Positions 42,977 to 51,815 of a stretch of DNA of 64,000 nucleotides are shown here, one piece after another. How positions within the stretch are numbered: position 1 is the stretch's first letter; each line of letters opens with the position of its first letter. The notes under the pieces were generated by a model. The model made no database searches. It was not told the DNA's origin and was given only the letters and a program-made list of their open reading frames with translations. A program made the translations under genes and the position numbers. The stretch lies in assembly GCF_033344935.1 (NCBI RefSeq), contig NZ_JAWPMM010000001.1, forward strand, positions 4,305,501-4,369,500, written 5' to 3'. Source of the stretch: Reichenbachiella sp. (GTDB lineage Bacteria; Bacteroidota; Bacteroidia; Cytophagales; Cyclobacteriaceae).

Positions 42977-44344
42977 TTAAGTATAAATACGTTTTAGCTC
43001 TTCTATTTTTTCCCCTGCTTCACGGATAAAATCAGATAGATTAGACTCAAGATATTCATCATTTTTTGCAAGTGCTGCTTCTTCGATTTCAAAAATTCTA
43101 TTTATAAATTGTTTCTGTTCTAGGTTTTCAAAGTTTGGTTTCACCTTGTGCGAAGTGCGAGCTAACGAATCAAAATCTCTAGCTTGATATTGCAACATCA
43201 TTTTTTCTAGCTCGAATGGAACCACATCGAGCACACCCTCCACAATATCTCTCACCATTTCTTCATCCTGATTGGTAATTTGATATAGGTATGGAAACTC
43301 AGCCCGAGAAATCAATTTTGCCTTATCATCAAATTTCTTTTTTTGTATTAATGATTCTGATAGTTTGATTTCTTCAATAGGACAAACCATGACTAAAGTT
43401 CCTTTTTCAATCAATACTTCGTAAGACCCACTAATTTCCAAGAACTTATTAGTTATTCTCTCCAATGCATCTGGTAGTAGATTAGATTTAACTACAACTC
43501 TAATCACTCTTGTGGTTGCATCGTAGGTGAATATAATTTTAATGCTTCCATCAGGTTTGCTGTCAATAATATTACTTAGCAAACGGACAAGGCCTGTATA
43601 CATTTTATGCTTATTACCAATAATAATTGATGATTCAAATTCCTTTTCAAAAATTAAATGGGCATCAGCCTCGCCAAGAAAGGTATCCTGAACAGCTGAA
43701 ATAATTTGATCGATTTTGAATGGTGTATTCGTTTCCTTCAGCTCGGTCAGCACCATTTGTCCAATGGCATATTCTAAAAAACCTGTTATTATTCCTGAGC
43801 TTTGTTGGTATCTCTTTTTTAGATCGAACTCCAATTGATCCGTAACGGATTTGCAAAGGTATTTCAATCCAGAAATAGGCACTTTTATCTCATTGTAAAT
43901 TTTAGAACTTATCATTTGATTCACTTTCAACTCCTGTTCTAATTCATTCACATGTTGTTTTATCGACTCATACTCATTTTGTATTTCCCCTTCAATCAAA
44001 CCTTTTTCTATCACCTCTTTATATAACTGAGTCTGATCTATGATTACCCAATTAAATACTTCTTCATCTCCATTCTTTACCTTTTCAATCCTATAGTCGC
44101 AGATCATTCGAGCATTAAAAAAACTATCGGACACACAATAATAATTGAGTATCCCATTGGCTTTCAATTCTATTAATTCACTTTTAACACCTTTCAAAAA
44201 GTGACTCCTTTCAAAGACAGTTTCTTTAAAACCATATAAATCTTCTAAGGAATGACAAGAATCCAGGTACTCACCATTGGAATTAAATACCACGACCTGC
44301 ATTGTTTCTTTTAGGAGATCCTTTTTATACTGATTGAAGTTCAT
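42977..44344 (-). CDS. degenerate histidine kinase with intact C-terminal Hpt domain
   Basis: 455 residues. A PAS-like N-terminus (1-115), a coiled coil (115-150), a dimerisation-helix-like segment where HE(I/L)RTP reads NEIKVP (Asn151 in place of the His), then an ATPase-like region (about 215-340). That region keeps an N-box-like LLSNIIDS but shows no DxGxG or GTGLGL box. The C-terminus (355-455) is an Hpt four-helix bundle with His399 in SHKVKPNF, the usual Bacteroidota Hpt motif. It is probably not a kinase but a sensor-coupled phosphotransfer protein feeding the LytTR regulator; that relay is inference. Confidence 0.72.
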   Translation of the reverse strand: MNFNQYKKDLLKETMQVVVFNSNGEYLDSCHSLEDLYGFKETVFERSHFLKGVKSELIELKANGILNYYCVSDSFFNARMICDYRIEKVKNGDEEVFNWVIIDQTQLYKEVIEKGLIEGEIQNEYESIKQHVNELEQELKVNQMISSKIYNEIKVPISGLKYLCKSVTDQLEFDLKKRYQQSSGIITGFLEYAIGQMVLTELKETNTPFKIDQIISAVQDTFLGEADAHLIFEKEFESSIIIGNKHKMYTGLVRLLSNIIDSKPDGSIKIIFTYDATTRVIRVVVKSNLLPDALERITNKFLEISGSYEVLIEKGTLVMVCPIEEIKLSESLIQKKKFDDKAKLISRAEFPYLYQITNQDEEMVRDIVEGVLDVVPFELEKMMLQYQARDFDSLARTSHKVKPNFENLEQKQFINRIFEIEEAALAKNDEYLESNLSDFIREAGEKIEELKRIYT

Positions 44345-44523
44345 ATTAAAGAATTTTTTGCATTATTATCAAGGTACAATTTATATGAAGAAGCAGTCTA
44401 TGAATTATTTACTCGATCAAACTGCCAATAATACTGTTCAAGTCAATAATATCCTCGGTAGATCAAACGCTACAAAAACATTGCATACCATATCAAATTT
44501 AAGATTATTTTAAGATATGAAGG

Positions 44524-44554
44524 TTTATGCCTTACTCCATTCATCTTACATTTG
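44524..44554 (+). promoter_or_regulatory. promoter of pyrD
   Basis: TTTA (44524-44527), 19 bases, then TACATTTG (44547-44554), an exact -7 match. The start would fall close to the ATG at 44573, giving a very short leader. Confidence 0.6.
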
Positions 44555-44572
44555 CACTTGATAAAAATGACT

Positions 44573-45598
44573 ATGTACAAGATTCTCATCCGCCCTTTTC
44601 TCTTTCTATTCCAACCTGAAAATGCCCATCATCTGACATTTTTCATGATGAAAGTAATCAATGCCTTGCCATTTGGTAGAGTCATTTTTTCATTGGCACA
44701 TGGCCAAAAGAATAAAGGACAGTCTACAGAACTTTTTGGTTTACAATTCCCAAACAAAGTGGGACTTGCTGCAGGGCTTGATAAAAATGCCGAGGCCATA
44801 GATATGTTCGCTGCTATGGGCTTTGGGTTTGTGGAAATAGGGACAGTGACTCCTAAACCACAGCCAGGCAATCCCAAACCAAGATTGTTTCGATTGAAAG
44901 AAGATCAAGCTTTGATCAACCGAATGGGCTTCAATAATGATGGTGTGGCCGTAGTGAAAGAGAGATTGAAGAAAAGAAAATCGAACATCCTAGTTGGGGG
45001 AAATATTGGCAAAAATAAAGTGACACCAAACGAAGAAGCTGTCAACGACTACATCATTTGCTTCAATGAGTTGTTTGATGTAGTGGATTATTTTGTAGTG
45101 AATGTGAGTTCGCCAAACACCCCGGGTCTTCGAGAACTTCAGGAGAAAGAACCGTTATCCCGCATTCTCAATACCTTGATGGATGAAAACAAAAAGAGAC
45201 CTGCTACCAAACCTATTCTACTCAAAATTGCTCCAGATTTGACGGAAGATCAGTTGATGGATATTATTGAAATCGTGAATGAAACTAAAATTGATGGTGT
45301 CATTGCCACCAATACCACCATAGACCGATCTGGACTTAAAACATCAGGCGACACAATTGAATCCATTGGAGCTGGTGGATTGAGTGGGAAACCTGTTCAA
45401 TCCAAATCCACCGAGCTCATTCGATTCTTACATGAAAAATCAAATGGCTCCTTTCCAATCATTGGAGTAGGAGGAATAAATTCTGGTGCCTCAGCGTTAG
45501 AAAAAGTAGAATCAGGAGCAAGCCTAGTACAAGTCTATAGCGGATTCATTTATGAAGGTCCAAAATTGATCTCAGACATCAATAAAGCACTTGCCTAA
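44573..45598 (+). CDS. pyrD: dihydroorotate dehydrogenase (quinone), class 2
   Basis: 341 residues from the ATG at 44573 ([16 protein letters not shown], the usual family start; ATG 44567 and TTG 44552 are alternatives). It oxidises dihydroorotate to orotate with FMN and quinone at the membrane. The N-terminal amphipathic helix pair (1-35) marks class 2. Seen: [52 protein letters not shown] with the catalytic Ser, LKIAPDL, and the FMN phosphate loop IGVGGINSG. It lies 75 bases before ftsK on the same strand. Confidence 0.97.
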   Translation: MYKILIRPFLFLFQPENAHHLTFFMMKVINALPFGRVIFSLAHGQKNKGQSTELFGLQFPNKVGLAAGLDKNAEAIDMFAAMGFGFVEIGTVTPKPQPGNPKPRLFRLKEDQALINRMGFNNDGVAVVKERLKKRKSNILVGGNIGKNKVTPNEEAVNDYIICFNELFDVVDYFVVNVSSPNTPGLRELQEKEPLSRILNTLMDENKKRPATKPILLKIAPDLTEDQLMDIIEIVNETKIDGVIATNTTIDRSGLKTSGDTIESIGAGGLSGKPVQSKSTELIRFLHEKSNGSFPIIGVGGINSGASALEKVESGASLVQVYSGFIYEGPKLISDINKALA

Positions 45599-45673
45599 GC
45601 ACTTACTAAATGATCGATTCTTGGGTTAACATTTGTGCCCATTTTGATTAATTTACATTCCAAATACTCATCA

Positions 45674-48187
45674 ATGGCCAAAAACACTTTTAAGAACAAG
45701 ACAAAGGAAAAAAGACAGTTTAAGTTACCCTCTGTATCTATTGGATTTTTGAATGACAGACGCTTTCACCTGTCTTTGGGCTTTCTTACCCTTGTTTTTA
45801 GTTTGTTCTTACTTACAGCATTCATTTCCTATTTATTTACCGGCAAAGCTGATCAGAGCTTGATGGGAAATATTGCTGATACTGGAATGAAGGCATCCGG
45901 TCTGGAAGCAGAAAATTGGTTGGGACTATTTGGCGCATATACTGCTCATTATTTCATTTATCAATTTTTCGGAATCGCGTCTTTTTTACTTCCTCCTTTT
46001 TTGTTTTTGGTGGGTTATAAAATCGTATTCGATAGAGAAATTCTACCTATTTCAAAGTCCTTTTGGTTTACAGTTTTTTTCTTGCTCTGGGTAAGTATTT
46101 TCATTGGGTACTTTATGATCAATTCCGAGCAAATCAATATTTGGGGTTTTCTCGGAGGTGGTACTGGCTTTGAATTGGCTATTCTACTTGACAGCCTTAT
46201 GGGCTGGGGCACTTTGCTATTTCTACTTTTCGCCCTGGCTGTTTTTACGATCTATTTCTTCAACATTACCCAAATGGTCGGGCTAAGTGGCGCCCCCTCA
46301 TTAGATAGTCGCTTGGATGAAGATCTGGAGGATGATTTAGAAACCGATGAAGAAGAAGATACCAATGCGGCAGAAGACGACTCTGAGACCATAGCAGCTG
46401 TTGTATCTGCGATCAAAGAAGAAGTAGAAAAGGAAGAGGCCGAAGCTGAATCGAAGGAGCAAATCGACGACTCCGAGGAGTGGAAAGTAGAGGTGAAGCA
46501 ACCTACTGACAAAAAGAAGGAAAAACCACAATTGGATTTAGTGGTAGAAGAACCTGAGTCGACGCCAGTTGTAGAAAACAAACTGGCAGCCCCTATAGAA
46601 AAAAATAAAGAAGAAGACCTGGCACTTCAAGTAGAAAAACCAGAAGCCAAAGAAAAAATCACGGACAAACTTGAGAACTATGACCCAACACTGGATCTCG
46701 CAAAGTATGTCTATCCCACGCCAGATTTGCTCATAGATTATCCGGAAAAAAATGTGCAGGTATCTAAAGAAGAGCTAGAGCAAAATAAGGACAATATTGT
46801 AGAGACCTTGATCAATTTTAAGATTGGTATATCAAGCATCAAAGCGACTATTGGACCTACTGTTACTCTATATGAAATTGTGCCTGAGGCTGGCGTCAAG
46901 ATTTCAAAAATCAAAAACCTGGAAGATGATATCGCATTGAGCTTAGCGGCTTTGGGCATTAGGATCATCGCCCCTATTCCAGGAAAAGGAACGATCGGTA
47001 TTGAAGTACCAAATAAGAATCGTGAGATGGTAGATGTAAAGTCGATCCTCACGACGGACAAATTCATGAAGAGCAGTGCTGAGCTGCCCGTGGTGCTGGG
47101 AAAAACCATTTCCAATGAAGTATATGTAACAGATCTAGCCAAGATGCCTCACTTGCTGATGGCAGGGGCTACTGGCCAAGGTAAGTCGGTAGGTTTAAAT
47201 ATTCTCTTGACTTCATTGATTTACAAGAAACACCCATCGCAACTCAAGTTTGTACTGGTAGACCCTAAAAAGGTGGAGTTAACGCTTTTCAATAAAATTG
47301 AAAAACACTTCTTAGCCATGCTACCAGGTACCGAGGAAGCCATTATCACAGATACGAAAAAAGTAATCTATACACTAAATTCACTGTGTATTGAAATGGA
47401 TAATCGCTACGATCTACTCAAAGACGCGGCGTGTAGAAACCTGAAAGAGTACAATAAGAAATTCGTTGAGCGTAAGCTCAATCCAAACAAGGGACACAAA
47501 TTCTTACCATACATTGTTTTAGTCATCGATGAGCTAGCCGATTTGATGATGACAGCAGGCAAAGAAGTAGAAACTCCTATTGCCAGATTGGCCCAATTAG
47601 CCAGAGCTATTGGTATTCACTTGGTGGTTGCTACTCAGCGTCCTTCGGTAAACGTGATTACCGGTGTGATCAAAGCCAACTTTCCTGCGAGGTTGTCTTT
47701 TAGGGTAACTTCTAAAATCGACTCAAGAACCATTCTCGATGCCGGTGGTGCTGAGCAATTGGTAGGTATGGGAGACATGTTATTATCCCTTGGTTCTGAT
47801 ATTATTCGTCTCCAATGCGGATTTGTAGATACTCCTGAAGTAGATCGTATCTGTGAATTTGTAGGAGATCAACAAGGCTACGAATCTGCCTACATGCTCC
47901 CAGAATTTGTAGGTGACGAAGGAGAAAGTGCTATAGGTGAGGTAGACCTTAAAGATCGAGATGTGCTGTTTGAAGATGCAGCCAGACTCATTGTGATGCA
48001 TCAGCAAGGAAGTACTTCTTTAGTTCAAAGAAAATTAAAACTAGGATACAACAGAGCCGGTCGATTAATCGATCAATTAGAAGCTGCAGGCATAGTCGGT
48101 GCATTCGAAGGTAGCAAGGCTCGCGAAGTCCTTATCCCCGATGAACATTCACTCGAGTTATTGCTCAATGAACTCAACGGTCTCTAA
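45674..48187 (+). CDS. ftsK: DNA translocase FtsK
   Basis: 837 residues from the ATG at 45674 (MAKNTFKNKTKEKRQ); an in-frame ATG at 45635 is less likely. Four membrane helices (about 35-60, 85-105, 118-140, 165-195) are followed by an acidic, Glu/Asp/Lys-rich linker (210-330). The motor carries Walker A GATGQGKSVG near 500 and Walker B VLVIDELADLM near 615. The winged-helix gamma domain ends the protein (GSTSLVQRKLKLGYNRAGRL). It pumps DNA at the division septum and activates Xer recombination; the gamma domain would read KOPS. A lolA-like gene follows with its own promoter. Confidence 0.97.
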   Translation: MAKNTFKNKTKEKRQFKLPSVSIGFLNDRRFHLSLGFLTLVFSLFLLTAFISYLFTGKADQSLMGNIADTGMKASGLEAENWLGLFGAYTAHYFIYQFFGIASFLLPPFLFLVGYKIVFDREILPISKSFWFTVFFLLWVSIFIGYFMINSEQINIWGFLGGGTGFELAILLDSLMGWGTLLFLLFALAVFTIYFFNITQMVGLSGAPSLDSRLDEDLEDDLETDEEEDTNAAEDDSETIAAVVSAIKEEVEKEEAEAESKEQIDDSEEWKVEVKQPTDKKKEKPQLDLVVEEPESTPVVENKLAAPIEKNKEEDLALQVEKPEAKEKITDKLENYDPTLDLAKYVYPTPDLLIDYPEKNVQVSKEELEQNKDNIVETLINFKIGISSIKATIGPTVTLYEIVPEAGVKISKIKNLEDDIALSLAALGIRIIAPIPGKGTIGIEVPNKNREMVDVKSILTTDKFMKSSAELPVVLGKTISNEVYVTDLAKMPHLLMAGATGQGKSVGLNILLTSLIYKKHPSQLKFVLVDPKKVELTLFNKIEKHFLAMLPGTEEAIITDTKKVIYTLNSLCIEMDNRYDLLKDAACRNLKEYNKKFVERKLNPNKGHKFLPYIVLVIDELADLMMTAGKEVETPIARLAQLARAIGIHLVVATQRPSVNVITGVIKANFPARLSFRVTSKIDSRTILDAGGAEQLVGMGDMLLSLGSDIIRLQCGFVDTPEVDRICEFVGDQQGYESAYMLPEFVGDEGESAIGEVDLKDRDVLFEDAARLIVMHQQGSTSLVQRKLKLGYNRAGRLIDQLEAAGIVGAFEGSKAREVLIPDEHSLELLLNELNGL

Positions 48188-48204
48188 TCAATTTAATTAA
48201 CTTT

Positions 48205-48212
48205 TATATTTG
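48205..48212 (+). promoter_or_regulatory. -7 element for the lolA-like gene
   Basis: TATATTTG, an exact TAnnTTTG, lies 18 bases past the ftsK stop and 55 before the next ATG. A -33 TTTA-like run is present but imperfect. Confidence 0.5.
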
Positions 48213-48267
48213 GCATGAAATGTGCAATTTGTGCATCATTTTCAACCGAAATTAAACAATACGCATT

Positions 48268-48906
48268 ATGAAGTCGATCCAATTCCTAATTATACTCAGC
48301 ATTGCTGCCCTCACACACGCAGTGGCGCAAAAAGACCCGGCAGCCAAACAAGTGTTGGATGCCATGAGTGAAAAATATCAAAATATTCCTGCCTTCAGAG
48401 CTGAGTTTTCTTATACCATGGAAGATGATGGAGATGATATTGATGAAGGATTCAAAGGCACAATCTTAGTAAGAGGAGAAAAGTACAAGTTGATCATGGA
48501 CGAGCAAGAAGTGACTTTTGATGGTACAGATATTTATACCTATCTAAAGGAAGAAAATGAAATGACTATTTCAAGTTTTGACCCTGAAGAAGAAGAAATT
48601 TCATTGTCTAACATTTTTGATATCTACAAAACCGGATACAAGTACGTTTATACAGAATCTAAGAACAATGGCGCAACAGATGTTGTCGACTTAGTACCTG
48701 AAGATCGCGAAAAAGAATACTTCAAAATAAGAATGGAAATTGCATCCGGTGACAAGTCATTGCAGAGCTTTAAAGTGTTTGATAAGTCTGGAAGTCGATA
48801 TCTGTATAAGGTATTGAGCTTTAAAGAAGATGCCTCTATCACTGACAAAATGTTTGTCTTTGATAAAGCAAAATACAATGGTGCGGAAGTGATCGACTTT
48901 AGATAA
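48268..48906 (+). CDS. LolA-like outer-membrane lipoprotein carrier protein
   Basis: 212 residues with a signal peptide ending AVAQ. The mature part (about 20-212) follows the LolA pattern: VLDAMSEKYQNIPAFRAEFSY, GTILVRGEKYKLIMDEQEVTFDG, DIYTYLKEENEMTIS, and VVDLVPEDREKEYFKIRM. These periplasmic proteins carry lipoproteins from the inner to the outer membrane. Bacteroidota frequently place this gene directly after ftsK, as here. A strong terminator closes the unit. Confidence 0.85.
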   Translation: MKSIQFLIILSIAALTHAVAQKDPAAKQVLDAMSEKYQNIPAFRAEFSYTMEDDGDDIDEGFKGTILVRGEKYKLIMDEQEVTFDGTDIYTYLKEENEMTISSFDPEEEEISLSNIFDIYKTGYKYVYTESKNNGATDVVDLVPEDREKEYFKIRMEIASGDKSLQSFKVFDKSGSRYLYKVLSFKEDASITDKMFVFDKAKYNGAEVIDFR

Positions 48907-48928
48907 ATCTTCCAATAAAGATACTTTA

Positions 48929-48968
48929 GGCTCTGATTCGTTTTAATTTCGAAATCAGAGCCTTTTTT
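48929..48968 (+). terminator. intrinsic terminator after the lolA-like gene
   Basis: GGCTCTGATT (48929-48938) pairs with AATCAGAGCC (48953-48962), followed by six T. Confidence 0.92.
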
Positions 48969-48988
48969 ATGATCTAATATTACAAGCT

Positions 48989-49741
48989 ATGTGTCTCATA
49001 CTCTTCGCCTGGAAAAAACACACCAGTTATGACCTCATCGTGACTGCCAATAGAGATGAGTTCTATAATCGTCCGACGGAGAGCGCTTGTACCTGGTCCG
49101 AATATCCAGATTTAATAGCCGGCAAAGACCTCACCGCCGGCGGCACCTGGATGGGTATTACCAAAACAGGAAAGTTTGCCGCATTGACGAACTATAGAGA
49201 CATAGCCAATATCAACAACGATGCGCCTACTCGAGGAGACTTAACAAAAAATTATCTTACGCAGGATACTGATCCTCAAGCCTATTTAGACAAAATAAAG
49301 TTAGCACAAACTCCCTACAATGGATATAATCTTTTGGTAGGTGACAATCACTCCCTTTGGTATTACAACAATATTAATCATCAGATCAAATCTCTTGAAC
49401 CCGGTGTTTATGGTCTGAGTAATGCCCTACTCAATGACCCATGGCCCAAGGTAGTGACTGGGAAACAGAGGCTGACTCAATTGATTCAAGATGACCACGT
49501 GACATCAGAAAGCCTATTGAGTATTATTCAGAATAAAACAATTGCTCCGGACGATCAGCTTCCAAGTACTGGCGTACCACTCGATTGGGAGCGCGCATTA
49601 TCCGCCATGTATATAACCATGGAAAACTACGGCACGAGATGCTCGACTACGCTACTGAAAAAAAATAAAAACTCCACTTTTACAGAAAAAACCTACCCTC
49701 ATCTTGGACAAAAAGAAGATCAGGTAGAATTTATCTTCTAA
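48989..49741 (+). CDS. NRDE family (TANGO2-like) protein
   Basis: 250 residues. The NRDE motif is in TANRDEFYNRPT at about 19-30, preceded by MCLILFAW; Cys2 could act as an N-terminal nucleophile after Met removal, as proposed for Ntn-like members. AGGTWMGITKTGKFAALTNYRD follows. TANGO2-like proteins are linked to haem or lipid handling in eukaryotes; the bacterial role is unsettled. It has no signal peptide and is separated by 102 bases from the exported-protein cluster, so it is probably not part of it. Confidence 0.88.
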   Translation: MCLILFAWKKHTSYDLIVTANRDEFYNRPTESACTWSEYPDLIAGKDLTAGGTWMGITKTGKFAALTNYRDIANINNDAPTRGDLTKNYLTQDTDPQAYLDKIKLAQTPYNGYNLLVGDNHSLWYYNNINHQIKSLEPGVYGLSNALLNDPWPKVVTGKQRLTQLIQDDHVTSESLLSIIQNKTIAPDDQLPSTGVPLDWERALSAMYITMENYGTRCSTTLLKKNKNSTFTEKTYPHLGQKEDQVEFIF

Positions 49742-49843
49742 TTTATCTTCTTTGGGTATTCAATATACCTAGCAATACGGATTGAACTCAGCTTCATAGC
49801 GTTCTAATTTTATTCCAAAAACAATCTAAAAACTGGAATTATT

Positions 49844-51748
49844 ATGAAGCACTACAGTCTAAAATATGGAATTTTAGTTGCCTTTCTCCTCAGCCTCATG
49901 GGAAGTACTCAAGCACAAGACGCGCTTTGGCAACTTGACTTTGAAAAAGAAATCGCCTGGAACAAAGTCACAGAATCGGGCATCCTCTTGGTAGGAACTA
50001 ACGACATGGGTCTACATGGCATAGACTCTCGAGATGGAAACAAACTATGGAGTAACGACATTATGAAAGGTGCCAGAGCAGTAAAAGGTGCCGATGGCAA
50101 AAAACAAGATCCTTCTGCTCTTTTTGAGCAATTCATCTATGTAATTGAAGATGCGGAATACCCTGAAATGGGTGATTTCATTGAAATCAAGTACACTGAT
50201 AATGCAGCATACAAGAACTACGCGATTGTCAATATTCAAACCGGAGAAGAGGTAATGAGCCCAAGAAAGGCTGAGATGCCCATCACTAAGTTTTTTGGAA
50301 AAGAAATGCCCACGTTCAACTACAATGGTACTGGGTATATTCCTGAGTTAAGAATGGTAGTTATCTCTGCCTCTTGGCAGGATTTTATGCAAAAAGGAGC
50401 GCCCTGGATGCAAATGACGAAAATGGTAGAACTGCCCAGCGCTAAAGTAATTTGGGAGAGCGATCAAGTATCAAGTGAAAACTTTCCGTTTGTAGTGGGT
50501 TCTGATATCATCATGCCGGGCAAAACTAAAATCGCACGTATGGATGCGAAAAGTGGAAAAATCAAATGGGACTACAATACTTCTTTGAAAAACCAAACTT
50601 TTGAAAAATTCGACCTCAGTCTTGACCTTTCTACCGGATACTTTTTTGAGAAAAAGAAAAACAGTGGTACACTATCAGCTGTAGATATGGCCTCAGGAAG
50701 CAAATTTTGGGAGCAAGAATTGAAATTGAAAGAAGTGCCATCACTTACCGCGATGAGCTATGGTGTAGTCACAAAAGATGAAAGTAATCTTCGTCTTTAC
50801 GATCTAAAATCTGGCACTGAAAAATGGAAAGTAAAAAAAGTTGATGGAACTGTGATCGATCTAGGTGATCATGGTATTGCGATTACACAAAAGGCCAAAA
50901 GATTGGTACTACTTGATCCAGCCACAGGAGAAGCCAAATGGGACGAAAAAATCTCTGGGATAAATATCGATCGAATTGTGGGTAACGGAATCATGTACAC
51001 GGACGCTAAAGGCAGACTAGGAGTCATTCAGTACGACGGTCAGAAAATTTGGGACAAAAAGGGAATGCTGGATGTACCAAGCCTGAGATACCAGGTAGAA
51101 CTTGGCAGAGAGTTGATGTACATAGACGGAGACCTGTATGAAGTGGACTTGTTTTCAGGAGACTACAGTGTTCTGGTTGGCAAATTGGACAAGCAATTTG
51201 AAGGAGATGAAACACCTTCTAGCATCGAATTAGTAGATGGTGGCTATTTGGTTAGCTCTAGCCAGAATCTATTCATGTTCGAAACAGATGGCTCACTTCG
51301 CTGGAAAAAGTACTGGGAAGCTCCAGGTATGAGTATGGCGGCAAAAATTGCATTAAGAGTTGGCCAAGCAGCCATGATCGCTATGGCGGCCAGTTCGGCA
51401 GCTGCTTCTTCGCAGCACCGAACCGCTTACGGTGGAGAAACCTACTATTCAAAAATGTACGCTCAACAAGCCGAAGATCTGGCCAAAGGAGCCAGCATGT
51501 TAGGAGATGAAGCCAAGAAGTTATTCACTGCCTCCAAATCCAAAGGAGATATAAAAATGATCCTTTCCAGGGTAGGTGCAGGTGGACAAGCCAAAAGCGC
51601 TGGACTTGTGAAGGTGGATAAAGCAACAGGCGAAGAATTGGGTACACTACAACTAGGCGACAAGGAACCTGTTTATGACTTTGACCCAATTTCTGGTCAG
51701 GTATTCTTCAAGGCTGACAAAAAACAAATTATCAGCTACGCACTATAA
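49844..51748 (+). CDS. exported PQQ-like beta-propeller protein
   Basis: 634 residues with a signal peptide ending TQAQD. The rest is a propeller of PQQ/BamB-like blades, each with a G-x-x-x-W or D-x-x-x-G-x-x-x-W type turn (HGIDSRDGNKLWS, RMDAKSGKIKWD, DMASGSKFWEQE, LLDPATGEAKWDE). A hydrophobic Ala-rich helix (about residues 500-528; MAAKIALRVGQAAMIAMAASS) followed by a soluble segment interrupts the last blades, which is odd for a periplasmic propeller. The C-terminus resumes with KVDKATGEELGT. No enzyme motif was seen. A hairpin separates it from the caspase gene 68 bases downstream. Confidence 0.8.
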   Translation: MKHYSLKYGILVAFLLSLMGSTQAQDALWQLDFEKEIAWNKVTESGILLVGTNDMGLHGIDSRDGNKLWSNDIMKGARAVKGADGKKQDPSALFEQFIYVIEDAEYPEMGDFIEIKYTDNAAYKNYAIVNIQTGEEVMSPRKAEMPITKFFGKEMPTFNYNGTGYIPELRMVVISASWQDFMQKGAPWMQMTKMVELPSAKVIWESDQVSSENFPFVVGSDIIMPGKTKIARMDAKSGKIKWDYNTSLKNQTFEKFDLSLDLSTGYFFEKKKNSGTLSAVDMASGSKFWEQELKLKEVPSLTAMSYGVVTKDESNLRLYDLKSGTEKWKVKKVDGTVIDLGDHGIAITQKAKRLVLLDPATGEAKWDEKISGINIDRIVGNGIMYTDAKGRLGVIQYDGQKIWDKKGMLDVPSLRYQVELGRELMYIDGDLYEVDLFSGDYSVLVGKLDKQFEGDETPSSIELVDGGYLVSSSQNLFMFETDGSLRWKKYWEAPGMSMAAKIALRVGQAAMIAMAASSAAASSQHRTAYGGETYYSKMYAQQAEDLAKGASMLGDEAKKLFTASKSKGDIKMILSRVGAGGQAKSAGLVKVDKATGEELGTLQLGDKEPVYDFDPISGQVFFKADKKQIISYAL

Positions 51749-51765
51749 TATCAATCCATAGTTAG

Positions 51766-51802
51766 GACTGTCTCGATTTATTCGAGGCAGTCATTTTCAT
51801 TT
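51766..51802 (+). terminator. hairpin between the propeller and caspase genes
   Basis: GACTGTCTCGA (51766-51776) pairs with TCGAGGCAGTC (51782-51792) with one G-U pair, followed by ATTTTCATTT. It ends 23 bases before the caspase-gene ATG, so it could be a leaky terminator that lowers downstream expression. Confidence 0.6.
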
Positions 51803-51815
51803 AAACTCACTCACT

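Noticed and set aside
44385-44513. A 42-codon plus-strand ORF upstream of pyrD.
   Set aside because: The product is Asn-rich with no hydrophobic segment, promoter or ribosome-site support. It could be chance; a conservation test would be needed.
46252-46581. Minus-strand Ser-rich frames opposite the ftsK linker.
   Set aside because: They are the antisense of the acidic Glu/Asp/Lys-rich linker codons (GAA/GAG/GAC) and carry no features of their own.
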